A DNA stretch of 64,000 nucleotides from Clytia hemisphaerica. Its lineage: Eukaryota; Cnidaria; Hydrozoa; Leptothecata; Clytiidae. The position numbers were made by a program, and so were the translations under genes. Each line of letters starts with the position of its first letter. Position 1 is the stretch's first letter. Under the pieces are notes generated by a model. The model saw nothing but the letters and a program-made list of their open reading frames with translations, made no database searches and was not told the origin of the DNA. The stretch is from assembly GCA_902728285.1 (NCBI GenBank), contig CACVBU010001298.1:310001-374000 (forward strand), in the 5' to 3' direction. This document shows, one piece after another, positions 1 to 15,100 of the stretch.

Positions 1-136
1 TTTATTATCGCCTCTCTCATTTCAGTTATCACTGATTTTTTAGAGTTTTGTTAAAAATATTTTTGCTTTAATGAAATGCATTCCTTACATAAATTCACAA
101 ACAATTCTTACAACTTTTGCTTCTTTTATTGTTTAG

Positions 137-3100
137 GGTTCAGTGTATCAAAGATCAAGACCTGACTTAGACAAGGCGTTCCAAGACAAAGGAAAATTCT
201 GGGCACAAAACGAGGTTCGTATTAAAGGTTTGAAGTGAATGGACATTGAAATGCCTACACAAGGATTACAAAGTATCAGCAAAAACCATCCTTGAACCAT
301 CAGTGAAGTCAATCCTAATCATCACTTTCTTATCATATAGGGCTGGAGAACCTATCTTGAAGGCCTTTTTTTTAACTTAACAAAGCTAACTATTTCACCG
401 TTCGCAAATAGTCATCATAGATACCTTTTTACTCCTCACAACCTGTCACAACAAGTATTACTCAACGAAATGTTCTCATTTTTCTTGTTACCAAACCTAT
501 TTTTTTCTTTTTAGAAAGACTCGAAGCAACAGAAACAGGAAGAAGAAAACAGACTGAAAGAGGAAAAATTAAAAGAATCTCAAAAGCGAGCTGAGAGAGA
601 TGTAAGAATATAATTTAAACAGCTAACTCTTTAGAGAACTTTTCTGGTGCCAAATTTACGTCTGACGAATGCTTGGAGTATGAATTCAGAGTAATGTGGT
701 CTTTTTTATGGCATCTAGATATATGATTTCCTAAGCTAAGGTATAAAAGCTAAACGTTTTTGTGTTAACCAATTGAATTGATAATTAAAGCTCGTAACTT
801 TATTTTGTAATAAAGAGGGGTAGTTCATAGCCTCCCAATTACACCTTATGATCTTCTCATAATAAAAGCTTCTAGAAGGTGGTATTGAAGCTACTTTGTT
901 AGAGTTGAAAAAGCTATTTTTTGCCGTTTATTTTCTCTTCATCAATGGGTCACATCCTAGAGTCTGTAATTTTTTATGCGATGTTTCTATTTTAAAACTA
1001 ATACAAACTTTGTTGTTTAATTATGAAAAGTTTTAAATGCAAAGAATCTCTCAGTTTTACTAAATTTGAACAATTCACTTTTTTTAAGCACTTACTTTCA
1101 ATTTCAGCGCAAAGATACTGAACAAAGGGAAAGATTGCAAAAGGAAAGAGCACAGTCAATTGATAAAGAACGGTACAGTGCTATTATCATTGATATTAGT
1201 TAGGGTATAATAAACACATTAATTGCTTTAAGGGGATGGAAGAATTTGTTTGATAATAAATTTCAAACATTCGGCCTGTGTTCTATTGGAATTTTTCAGA
1301 CTAACTTTGAGATTTTCTAGAATATACAGGCCCTCTGTTGTGGATATCATATTCCTGTCCAAAGAAAGGGCTAGTAGACCAGTATATAATATTGTGAATA
1401 CGGGTTAGTTTCTTAAAGTGAATGAGGGAAAATTCGGCCAATGTACAGTGAAAAGTAGATTTGTTATTCAATCAGTTCATTCCATTCTCGTTTTTAAAGT
1501 AATGGTTTCCTTGATTGGGTGGTTGATAAGGCGTCTTCCTGAAAAAATTCGATTTGATATAATTAAATCTTTTTTCTCGAACCACATCTTCAATTATTGT
1601 TAATCGAGAAACGAAGCTATTTCATGGTTGAAAGTAGTGTTGTAGTGGTCATCGTTCTTGACTTTGTGCTGGAGGTCAGGGTTCGATTCCCACTCGGTGC
1701 TGCGATTTACTTGGCAAGTGAATACCTTGGCCCAGATCAACCCATACCATGTGAGGGGGAATAGGGTACCATTACTCTGATACAAGAGTATGGGGATATG
1801 CTGGACATTGAATGTGGTGTGGTAATAAACTCATATGTTTAGTACCTGCGAGAAGGCAATGTTCTCCCGTACTGTTCGAGTATCATCGATACAGCACGGC
1901 TCTGATGTGTCGCGAGCACAGAGTACAATGTCTGGTAAGCGCTGTGATTTCCCTATTTAGGGGTAGGAAACTATCCCGGGATAGGGCCCGGTCTGATGAT
2001 ATCGGAGGGTCAGCTTCTCTTCTCTCTTCTCTCCATGGTTGAAAAAACTCATTGGCATCAGGACTTATTGTACTCTAATAGTAACTTCCCATTTGTCAAA
2101 TGAAATGGTTTTTGTTTACCTATAATTCCTTTCTACCGTCTTCTTAGTGAATCACAGAATTCGGAGGCAAAACGTCGTGCCGAAGAGGAGAAGAAGAGAT
2201 ACGAGGCTTCGTTGAAAGAATCCCAAAAAGACGATGACGAATTCAGGAGAAGGTCAGATTCTGAAAGAAGAAAAAGGATTGCAGTAAGTCCATTTTATCT
2301 TGTCTCAAGTTTGCTTTTCAAATATTTGAAGAACCCAGGAGTAATATGTATCACAAACATACAAATTCCAGACTAGAGCTTGATTAGACAGGGATGAGCC
2401 CATTAACATAATAGATTTTTTTTAAGCCAAAGTGAACACCACGACACAAATGTTGTTAAGATGTATAAGATTTTAGTTACTATCAATACAATACACTAAT
2501 AAGAAAAGGTTATCACAAAATTATCCAAAATAAGAAATACTGAGATAAATTCATCAATTGATTCTTTGTTGATAGCTCAAATTTTTATTGAAAAGTTCTC
2601 TCAAATTTTGTCGGAAATTCTCACGAGTATTCTGCTCTGCTTTGCAAATGATAATATGACATTTAGGTACATAAATGATAAAAAACATCACCATAGTGGA
2701 GACTATTGTTAAAAGACACCATACAGCTAAACGATCCGATTGTTCTGATTGGCTCAAATATATTGGAACGCCCATGGTGTAGGTCAACATAAATGTAAAC
2801 ATGGCGAACCCCGTACATCTAGTCTCACTATAAAACTTTGGTAGTTTTCTTGCTTTAAAAGCATACACTGTACACACTAGACCAATCAATGCAATATATA
2901 CCATGACTGAAAATGCAACTTGTTGGAATGAGCCACCACATTGAATCAATATTAATTCACTTTTTTCGTTTTCTGTCACTTCCGATTCAATTGGGTCAAC
3001 TGACCGCATGATTTGACATAAGGAACATCCAATGACTGTTAAAAACAAAACAGTCAAATACTGAATCAAATTCCCTTTCATTGTGTTGTGCTTCGCTAGA

Positions 3101-6100
3101 ATGCCAGATTTCGATTCTTCAAAAACACGTAAAAGACGATCGACTTTGGTGAAAGTCACTGAGACGGATATGGTATAGAACGTGGTGAATGAAAACAGGT
3201 TGACAACACAACGCTCAGTTTCTTGCATAAATAGGACTGGTAAAGACAGCTGACACAACATGCTGATGATTTGTAACGCTGTCAACCCTCTATTGCTTGC
3301 TTTCACAATAGGCGTGTGACGATTCTTAATAAATATGGCTGCTACTATGGTAACGGTGAGGTAACTGATGGCCATCATGGTTATGATGACGTAACCGATA
3401 AGGGTACTAGGCTCTAACCATACTCGCTTAGCATCCAGACAACCTGTTCGGTCTGCATTCGAAATCTGATACTTTTGACATGGGATGCACGAATTGTTCA
3501 GCTCACGATGGTCTATAGGACATTGTAAACATTTCCAGCAACATGGTTTGTGGCCATAGGAAACGCGGATGAACCCAAGTTTGCATTCCTCGCCACATGA
3601 GGATGATGGGATACGATCAGAATGATTGGCGAACTGAATCGGGCTTTTGAGCTCGATAGCACGCGTTTTCGAAGTCCATAACCCGACAGTTTTGAAAAGA
3701 AGCTTTCTGTTTTCATGCTGAATGTTTGTAAGAGAATAAGACGCATGCTTTGGGTCGCCTTTTTTATCAAAAGAGACTGTAGTATTCGCTTTACTTGTAA
3801 AGTTCAACTTTTTGATAAATGGTAAAATATCTTTCGGAGATGGTTTGTTGTTCTTGTTTGCTAAGATACATTGATTAAGTCCTTCAGCTATGGAATAAAC
3901 ACTTGTTATAACATTGACGTATTGATTTCTGGGAAGCCTGTCTAAACTCGATGTTCCATTTGTGGCGTTACCGACTAGTCCATGATCTTCCCAATACTCT
4001 TTCAGCCATGGGTTTTCAATCTTAGTGTTGTTAGGTGTAATTGAAGTCAAATGTTTTACAAGCCCTGGGTAATCATGCCTTGTCTCGATAATCCCTAACA
4101 AACCACTGGTCACTCTATGATCCAGTTTAAGAAGTTCAGCTGAATTGCCATAAGCTTCAGTAGCAATCCATGTTCGATGGTATACTTTCATGTCTTGTGC
4201 TGTTTTTACTTGCAATGCTTCGGATCTTAGACACCATAGTATAGTAACTGTCGCTTGTTTCTCTTCTTTGATCTTACGAATAACTTCGCTCGTTAAAGTC
4301 TTATTGAGAGGGTCGAACACTTCATAAACACCCAAACAAATGTTCTCCTTTCTCAAGACGGGGAGTAAATCATGTACGCCCACACGCCCGTAGGCGTCAT
4401 CACACGCTATCACATTGATATACCACCATTGGAAAGTTCGAAGTAGGTCAGCCATAACGAAAGTTTGGAAGTTATCCGGTGCTACCGTTCGTAGAAAAGA
4501 GGGGTATGATTTCGGATCACTAAGCTTGGTCGATGTCGCTGAATAGCTAATCAAAGGTGTTTGTGACGCGCCTAACATTGAGGCTAAACTGATGGTGGTG
4601 TCTGAGAAAGCACTTCCAACAAGACCGATAATGGTGTGGTTCGAATTTTCACAAATACATGTCCTATTATCATTCTGTGTTCGTCTGCCATTCATCATTA
4701 AGAGTGCGTTTCTCAACGTTTGGTCAATGGATCCACAACTGTCAAATATACGGTAACCGAGTTTCTTGTTCGGTAAAATATCAGTTGAATTGTTTATTTC
4801 CTCTATAGCGAAAATCATACTTTGTGCCCATATTAAACCATGTTTGTAAAATGTGTATCCTCCCTCCTGTTGAACATGTAAAGGGAATAACCCTCCGATT
4901 ATAAAGTCTACACCCTCTATATCGCGGATCTCCGACTGCTGGCATTGTGACTCGTCGGTGCCGTAACTTTGGACCAAACCCAAAATCGTTAATATCTTGA
5001 TAAATATCTGAAAGCTCATGTTGATAACTTCTTGACACCTTCATCAAATGACATCTATTTGTTAACTAAACTATTTTTTCATAACATGACTTGAGAGAAA
5101 AATCTTTTTGCTTACCTAATATGCTCTTGTTACAGAAACTTTTTGTAAAATATTTTTATTTGTCCTCTTGTTGATCTTATCAATCATATAAAATAAACAG
5201 ATTCTCTAAGTAGTTAAAACGATAGAGCGAAAGGGGGTTATGCATTGCGTAATTCGTAGGTGGTATAATAACTTGTCTGCACTTGAATATGAGATTTCTA
5301 CAGTCCTCAAACATTCGTTCAACATTTTTTTCAAAGGTTTTCAGCCTACAGATCAATTTTAGGTACTGACTCTGCTTCGTTTATCAATTTTTCTTAGAAT
5401 TTTTTCCCTCTGAAAGTTGTGTCTGAACGCCTTCTCCGCAAAAGGATCCGAGAATGTATGACCTCCAATCTTTTAGCAAGTCATTTTTGGATGAAAGTCG
5501 AAACTAATCTGTTCTTTAAACTTGCAACTCAGCGTTTTGTATTAGAATATCAAGTTTCATACTGTTCATTGCAACAACATTTTTAGCATTTTTCGATTAT
5601 TGACGCTTACCTCCCCATAATATAGAACACCATGTTTTTCAGGCAACCCTCTCCTATATTAAATATCCAGCAAACTCCTAATTTAAACCTCAACAACTGT
5701 TTAAAAAAAAATGGAAAGATTCGGAAGAAAGAAAAGATGATTGCTTAACTCCTTGGTCGATTCTTTCGTGATTAAATAAAGCCTTATGTGAAGGTAGGAT
5801 AATAGGTTGGCTTGTATGTGGAAAGCGAGGAATGTTTAAAAGATTTTTTTCAAAGATAATTTTAAGTGTCATACCGAATTATATATATTTTACCAAATAA
5901 CTAAATCTATATAAATTACATAAAATTGCTGATAGAAATATTATTATTTACATTTTTTAAATTTTCGTTTTTTTAATTTACGAAAGTTTTTATTCATAGT
6001 TCAATTTCAAGCAATAAAACCCTAGCCGCAACAAGTTAGAATTTAGTTTAGTTAACTCGTAGGTTTCTCGTAATCGAAACAATTGGAAAATATTCCAAAT

Positions 6101-9100
6101 TATAAAGATCCGAACTAGAGAGATAGTTAGCTGAAGAAATGAGATTAATGGAAATATATTAGTGAGTAGAAACGGTATTGACGACGCTACTGCTCGATGA
6201 AGGTTCAATAGACATTTTCTTCATCCTTGATTTCTTTAAATTCTCACGGAACTTCGCTTCGGTATTTTTGTTCGGTCTAAACAAAATGACGTAACATTTT
6301 GGCAAGTACATAGGTATGAAAATCGACATTGTAGCCACAAAAGTCAATATACACCAACTGGCTGCTTTTCCAGTTTCATTTCGCTGGCTGAAATAGATAG
6401 GTACAGCCATTGTCCATGTTAACAGAAAAATAAACATGGCATAACTCGTAAAACGTGCTTCATTAAAATCCTGTGGTAACTTTCGAGCTTTGAACGCGTA
6501 AACTGTACAAACGAGTGCTATGATAACGATATACGCCACCATTGCGAAAAGGATTGTGTCGTAATAACCACCACAGTAACTCAACATATCCACATCATCA
6601 CCAAAGTAACGAATCACTTGTCTCACCTCTGGTGGAAAAACAGCAAATATGGAACAACAGAAGCCTATACCTATGATGGTCAAGAAAGATACTGTTACAT
6701 ATTGAACTGTGTTTCCTTTCATAGCACTGTGTTTGGCCAGGATTCCCGATTTGGAAGCTTCGAATACACGTAACATTCTATCGGCTTTCGTGAAAGTTAC
6801 TGAGACAGTTATCGTGTAAAAGAACACGAAATAAAATAAATTGGTTCCGCATAATTTCATAGTCATTTCTTTCTGCATCAGAAGTATGGGGAGAGCTAAT
6901 TGACATAACATGCTGAATATTTGTAGAACTGATAATCCTCTGTTGGTAGCTTTCACTATGGGTGTGTTCCGATGTTTTATGAAAATCCCAATGCTGATCA
7001 AAATGATGACGTAACCGACCACCATCAGACCGATAATTATTCCTCCTTCAAGCGATTCCGGTTTCAAATAAGTCAATCTAGGTGCAAGGCATTTTGTACG
7101 GAGTCTATTCGGCATTTTATCTCCTTGACAAGTGATACATTGTGGTTGATTTTCATTGGGTTGGATACTCCCTGGTGGGCACTCAACGCATTTCCAACAA
7201 CATGGTTTATCACCGAAACTTAATCCCATGTAACCAGCCTTACAGTGTTCAGAACATGAGGATTTTGGTGTTTCCGTCGACAAATTTGCGTATTGAACCA
7301 TGCTCGTATTAAGACTTACTTTACGCTCTTTAAAATTCCACGAACCAACATTTACAAATTTGAGTTTCGAAATTCGTGCATCGTATTGTAAATTCGTGAT
7401 GGAGTACATGGCATCACCGGGATCTCCATCCTCGTTAAAAGTGATCGATGTTTTAGCTTTCCCTGTGAAGTTGACGTCTCGAACGTAGGGTAGTAAATCT
7501 ATTGCGTCACGTGGCCCTCTACCATTTTTGATGATGTAATCATGCAGCGCATGCGCAATAGCGTACACGCCATCAATCACATTTACATATTTGTTTTTTG
7601 GAAGCTCTAGTAGGTTAACATCATTCCTTGGACAAATATATTGTTTTTGGTTACCAAAAAAAGTGACATTACACGCTTGGTAGTTAACCCAATAATCGTG
7701 TTGCCATGGGTTGGCATCCATATTATTGTTTGGTGTGATTTGCTGTAAACGATCAATAAACGGTTGATATGTGATTTGTGCTGGTATAATCCCAAACAAA
7801 CCTTTAACAACTGTCTGGTTGAATTTCAACAAATCTCCAGTATTTCCGTATGTTTCTGTTGCAATCCATGTTCGATGATAAACCTTCATTTCTTGGGCAA
7901 CTTTGATGACATCCATAGCTTCAGGTCGTTGGCACCATAAAACTACTACCGTAGCATCCATTTCATCCTTTAGTTTTTTCACAGCTGCTTTGGTCAACTC
8001 TAAACCGTTTTTAGCATCATTTTTCACATCATAGACTTCATATACTGCTAAACAAATGTCGTTTTCTTTTAATAATGGTAGCAATTGTTCCACGCCTATC
8101 CGTCCATAATCATCGTCACACGCAATCACGTTTACGTATCGCCACGCAAACTTTCTCATTAAATCCGTTATCAAAAGTGCTTGATAATTATCGGGTGGTA
8201 TAGTCCTCATAAAAGCGTGATATAAGTTTTTGTTACTTAGGACAGTGGAAGTAGCGGAGTAGCTGATTTGAGCAGTCGAGGAGGCGGTTAGAACGGACGC
8301 CACTTTAGTTGTGGTGGCAGACGCTGCATCTCCGACCAATCCCATCATTCGATATGTGCTGTTTCCGCACGGACACTGCGACCGCCCGAAAATAACGGGC
8401 GCGTCTGGAAATACGCCCTGGGTTAGCATTAAAGTTTCTTTCAACGCGATATCGATTGTATTACAACTGTCAAAAATACGGTAACCGAGTTTTACGTTCG
8501 GTAAAATCTCACTCGAATTATTGATTTCCTCTATGGCAAACATCATTGCTTGAATCCACATCAAACCCGGCCTGTTGTATTTATACACGTTTCCCGATTT
8601 GTAATGAACCGGGAACATTCCGCCTATAATGTAGTCCGCGTTTTGGATATTCCGGTGTTCGGTGGGTGACCCAATACACATGTCGACAGTAAATTGTGAG
8701 TGGGTCAATCGGAGTAATAATACCAGACTGAATATAACTAAAGTTTTGTCATTTGAGCGTTGTTTTCGCATGTTGTTTTCTTTCTGGCTGTTTATTTGTT
8801 GATTTTACTATGCTGAAAAAGAAATGAAGAAGAGAGGTAAAAAATGTTGATTTTGAATAGAAATTATAAAACACACCCCTTTCTCACAGACCCACTGGGA
8901 ACCCTTCCCACTGGAAAAATTGTCCAAATTATCGTCCCCGGTGGGAAATTACCCTCACAGCAAAATCTTATGCTACTTTTCCCATCCCCGTTGAATTTTC
9001 TGGCTTGAAAACAAAAAGATTGAAATCCCCAGCCATAAAAAATATGGGAATGTCAATCCCCATCGAGTTTCAGTCCGTTATTTTCATCCCCACTGGATGG

Positions 9101-12100
9101 AAAAATCCTACCGGGTCTGTGAGAAGGGGGTGTCATTACTTTTCTCATGATTATTTCAGAAATTCAATTCCAAATTCTCTAATCGTATTTTCATATTCCC
9201 AGCCTTCTTTTTTCTATAAATTTTTGATTTTTACAGTCTACAGTAGAGGAGCCCTTTCTATAGATTTATTTCATCCAATTCAAAAACTAATTAAAAATCA
9301 AATCAAAGATTATGTGAAACGATTTCTCAGGCCAAATCTCATAAACCAATTTAAAGGTGTTAAAGTTTACCACGTATACATCAAAATGAACTACATTCAG
9401 AACAGAATTCTTTTGTAGCTGCACTGATCATAATCCGGTACGATACCAGGGCCATGAATATTTAAAAATTGTTATAAATTTCACTTGGTCTTTAGATAAA
9501 ACAGGACTTTATTTTTTCGTGAAGCTGTTGAAATCGAAATACCAATTCCCTATCGAAATTCCTAATATCCATGGACTGTACGTGGTATAATCCTTCAAAT
9601 TCAAACTTTTAAACTGCTTTTGATCTCATAAATCTTCACTCAAATTTCTTTAAAAACTACCAAAACTTTCAGACTCACCTGTCTAGCTTTGTCTACCTAC
9701 GCTAATCAACTCTTGTTTCATCAAATACCTGACTCGCAAGAGATTATAGCCTTCGTGCTAAAAGCAAAACGTCTACATATTATACACGAAAACATGCAAA
9801 CAAATCTATAATAAAAAGGTATTGATATATAAAACGACTTTCACAACAAGATGGCCAATGTTTTTATTATTGCTTCTAGATACATAATGCAAAGTACAAG
9901 AATCTATATGTTGTAATTCATGCGCGTGTAATATGATGATGTTGTATAAGCTGACGGCTTATTTGAGTTGATAAATGCGCCCCTTCGTGTTTTAAATTTC
10001 CTTTTTTAGGAATTCCAAAGTAATACACGTTTTTTTATAAGAAAATCCAAAAGTTTTGAAGCCTTAAGTCTTTTACTTTTGAGTAATGTTCTTAAAATAT
10101 TCTTATTTTGACCATTTTTAGAGTGCTACTAAACATTTTCCTAAGAAATTGTTTTTTTAGAGTCCGCAAAGCCTAAAAATGCTCTTAACTTGTTCTTAAT
10201 AATTCATAGTTTGTTCTTATAACAAGAAAGACGTGTAGAGGGAAAGTCCGAACCATTTTTGCTTATTTCACTTCTTTCCTTAATTATTACAACAGTCTGT
10301 AACTGTGGGTTATTTTTAAAACATCTACTTTGACTTTTTCGAGGCTGTAATACTCACATTTTTTATAAAAAACTATTAAGAGCATAAGTCTTAGATGGGC
10401 AAAATATTTAAGAATATTTTAAGAATTTGGGCTCGAAAAACACATTATCTTAAGAAATTGCACAACAGTTATGATGACACTGGTGACAGTTGAAGAAAAT
10501 TTTTAAGCTTGAGAAAATTCAAAAACATTCGAAGGCTAAAGATAAATGAAACGTGTATTCGTTTCAAAATCGTTCCGAAATCTTTGTTAAAAAAGTTGGT
10601 ATTTTGTTCGGTCCCGCAGTTTTCTTTCTTTCAAGGAGTGCAGAATCTTAAAAACGAGATCCGTTCCTTGATAAAAGACACAGTTTCATTACTCTAACCT
10701 AACCATACTTTATAAGAATATTAATGATGAAATTGGCCGAAAAAGTAAGAATATGGTAAGATGATATCACATCCATGGAACTTAGCAACTGAACCTAAGA
10801 ATGCCATTTTTAAAGTACTTTTACCTATAAATTGCCAATAATACCTCATAAAATGATAATAAATACTAACATAAAAATGCTGTTCTATATATTACATGTT
10901 AAATCTAGGTTAAATTTCAATCTTAACCTAAGAATACCATAAGAATATTTTGGGATGGTTTTCGCCAAAAGGTTAAGAATATCCATGATGAAATGAAAAA
11001 ACAACTTTCTTATAAAAAAGCGTGTACATCAATACATCTGCATGATCTCACTGTCAATATGTTTACTGTCATTTTTTTTCTTCAAAAGAATTCATTCAAT
11101 CCTCTTATGATTCCCCAAGCCTACCCTTGACTTCTTTTACTAATCATATATAAAGCTTGAAGCCTGTCTGCTCCGAATCTTATTTACTTGCCACTGTAAA
11201 GCCGGTACTTTCGCTGAAATATTTACCTTTTTCCCTATTGGCCTTACATTAAAAGATAGAGGTACTGCAACTTTCAATCTTTCATAAATGACATGAGAAT
11301 GAGACTGAATATTAAGAAAGAAGTTCAATTTTGAGACGTTCTTGACTTCAAACACCATTTCAAATCTTATCTTTTTTCAAAGCTAACCAAACGTTATGTA
11401 TAGTATTTCATCAAAGTTTGTGTGATAGATAGGATTCATCTTTCATTAGCAACTTTATATTTCCTAGGGTGATATCTCCTGATTAAAAATCATGTTTGTT
11501 GGTTTCAAAAATGATAGTCTTGTTTAATCAGCTTTTCTAAGAACTTGTTCGAATCATTTAAAAATAAAAGTGAATATAAGCCTTTTTACTATACCCTCTC
11601 GTGAAAGCTATTTAGAGATAAGAAAATGTTCCAACGCAAAAGTCGCCAACGTCTTACGTGCTCAATCAAGTTGCGGATACTTTTCTGGACACAGACTCAG
11701 TATATACGGCTAATTTCGAAATTCGTTGCCGTAGAGGGTCTGTTGTCATTGTCTTTTCTCATTTGAGGTTTTTAAAACCGACCGCTGCGATGGAGTGTTA
11801 GTGAGAGAGGGGAGCTGATGAGAGAAGTGTTGCTATTTATAAGTCATACTTCATCGCAGAGGTCTTCTTCGGGAATTTTTTTTATCAAACACACAATGCG
11901 CACGGAGTGTACTACGAAGCGATAAACGTGAAATACACTCTGGTGCAGAGTATGCAGAGACTAGAATTGCATTGAGCTAGATCAAATCTTTGGCTGTGAC
12001 TTGCTGGTTACAAACGTTTTTTAACATTCCCTTAATGTTTTTTGGAGTTAAATAGGTATTTTGTGCCAGCCTCATGGTAACCTTACTACGTTGCGTCTTT

Positions 12101-15100
12101 GGCATGGCCGTGCGTAAAACCTGGCAAAAGTCAAACCCAGTCCCTTTAAACCATACACATCTTCACTCGAACCATTATCTACTGTCTACAACCATGCTAA
12201 AACTTTATCTAACTTTTGTGCAAAACACTTTTTTCCCCTATGAACTCCTCTCTCATTACTATATACGCAATTAGCATTAATTTCCGCAAAACTATGACAC
12301 ATGTCATTTTTGTACACTTCGATTTTTGAATAATTACTATAATTTCTTTCACTCGTCAAAAACGTTGATAAAATCTCCGTACGTCCTTTCCCTTCAAAAA
12401 GGTGTTGTTTAAAATCCATACGGTACCCTCCTCTTCTGTTTCTTTGCCTGCTCCCTATCAATTTTCAATCAAGTTTTTTTTTATATCTCACAGTTTTATA
12501 TCTATACTAATAATTTCTTCTCCAATAAGAATTTGTTCTAATTGAAAACGATTAAAAACTCCTTTTCATCTTCAAGTTATTTTGTTTCAAACTTGGAAAA
12601 ATATTTTTGATCTTTTTTCAACACACTACGAGAATAAAATAATTATTTACATTTTGACTTTTTCAAAAGACCTCTAAGGCTTACAACAATAGAAATAATA
12701 GAACTTTGAAATAAAGAAAATTACAATTATTACTTAGGGTCAAGGACACCTTTTTTCTCTAAGAATAACAATATGAGAAAATCCCTTGTTATGCACAACA
12801 CTGACCGAATCATGTCCAAAAACAGCCCCATTCAAATCACTCAAAGAAGCTGTAACTCGTCTAACGAGCCTATTCAACTGGCGAAGAGTTCGCCCGTAAC
12901 GGTTCCGTTTCGCTCCGAAACAAAATGAAGCCATTCTATTGGTTAGAAGTGACATAATACTTGAAATTATCCAATAAAATGGCTTCATTTTGTTTTAGAA
13001 CGAAACGGAACCATAGCGTGAACGTGGTCTAAGTATCGATAGATAAGTCACGACGACGAACGAGTTTTCTATAGCTTTCATTCGCGCCCCATAACTTTTC
13101 TACAGGCTAAGTGTAAAGCAAGCTAGACTTACCCCTGCAAAGAAACCAACGAATTTCCGCTTGCTTTTTCGTTCTAGAAGCAAAGTGGATTTACTGCGCG
13201 TGGTATAAGTCTAGGTTGCTTAATCCAATTAAAGATAAAGAAAATTCGTCTTTTTTTTTGCGATTTATCCAGGTTTTCCTCCATCTCTGTTCAACCTAGT
13301 GATAGGGATACAGTAAATTTTTTCTATCAATACCTATCCTAACTAATGTCTTTACCTCTAACAATGATTCCTGGATCGTTTTATTAGCCTATGAACTTTC
13401 GAAGCGATGCAATTGCCATTAAGAGTTTATATAACGTTGTACATCATTTGTCATCAATCAAATATGTAGTATTAGTGAAGCAATCAGAACTTTCAAATCC
13501 GCTTAGCTCATTCCTTCATCAGAAAAGGCCTCAACAAAAACCCATTGATTGCTAATGCAAAACTTATATAAATAAACCTGTGAAATGCGGGTGAAGGAAA
13601 AAAAGCTCTCATGCGGCCGCATTGCTATTTTTGATGAGTTAAGATTAGTGAAATAGAACATTAAAAATATTTAATATGTACAAACAGTTTGAAGTAAGCC
13701 CTGAATACTAATGTATCAACTACTAACGAACAAAACTTGATTTACAAGCAAAGTCTGCGGCCGGGTCAGAAAATTGTTTTTTCGCCCGGCTGGTTTCCGG
13801 AAACACTAAATTTTTTTATCTTCGCCTAATGTTCAGTTATGTCGATAACACATGCAGTTTACACGAAGGAAACTAAGAAAAACACAAACACTTATTATGA
13901 GCAAGATGTATCTAAAAACCAATCTATAGCTTAACGAAACTTACTCATTAAACTCTATCAAGAAACTCTTTCTGATTAGAAAATGATTTGTCTTGCAGTT
14001 TTCCATCCAACAAGGTACCGCCACTCCTGATCTTTAATACGAAAATGAATAAGCAAATGTTTGCCAAATGCTATCAATTGAGTGTCTCATATGACATCAT
14101 CTTTGGACTGCAGGATATTGCAAAGAAGCTATAATGTTGTTTATTAACCAGGCACAAGAACCGTCGCAAGGCCAAAGGGACATTACACCTATGGTAACAA
14201 CATGGGGATTCACACCTTGTAAGGAAATTACACTTGATAATTATGGGTAATCAGAAAGTCTATTAGTACAAATAATGGGGAAAACATCCTCCACATTGCC
14301 CGATGATGTCGTCCGGACAAAGTTTAAAATGTCCAAAACATTCCATAAAAAAACTCATTACAATTATCAGCTAAAACTTATCTCGCTTAAATTTCTCATC
14401 GATAAAAAATCATATTGGCGACTTCCCCTCTGTGAAATAACATTCCCTCTCTGGAATAAGAGAGACCGAATTGTATAATTAATTGATAGAATTATCGAAA
14501 ATACTTTAACTCAAGTTGAACAAATTATTCCTTTTATTTATTTCTAAGTAATACTTCAATTATCATAATTGCTCGTTTATCATTTTAAACATTTTTTTCC
14601 GTAACTATGGGTCACGAAACGATAAAATGAGTAATCAATTATATTTTGTACTAATTTTTCCCTAACAAGTTACATAACAAGCCTATGAGTATGAGCCCGA
14701 ATTTGAGTTCGCGAACGACTATTTTCGGATACGATGTAAGTTTACAGTGTTAACAAGCCCAATCTTCAAGTTGTAATTCGATCAGTTTTACTGAATCACT
14801 AACTTATTTTTATCAATCTTTTTTTCAAGGAGGCAAACCAATTGATCAAAGGACGACAAGGAGTCAAAGAAACTTTCGAACGTCCATCGCCTCCAGCTCC
14901 CGCCAAGAAAGCCGCCCCTCCACCACGAAAAGCAGTTATTCCTCCTCCAGTCCGACAACCATCACCAGAACCTACCCGTGAACCTTCGCCTGAACCACCA
15001 AGAGAACCCACCCCTCCTCCACATAGGGATCCAACTCCACCCCCACATAGGGATCCAACCCCACCCCCACATAGGGAGCCAACACCACCCCCAACTTATG

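Noticed and set aside
5990-6208. 72-codon minus-strand frame overlapping the receptor 3' end
   Set aside because: Different frame from the receptor, overlaps its stop and poly(A) region; no features.
9005-9418. 137-codon frame upstream of the receptor
   Set aside because: Half of it is MITE sequence; no recognisable domain or splice continuity.
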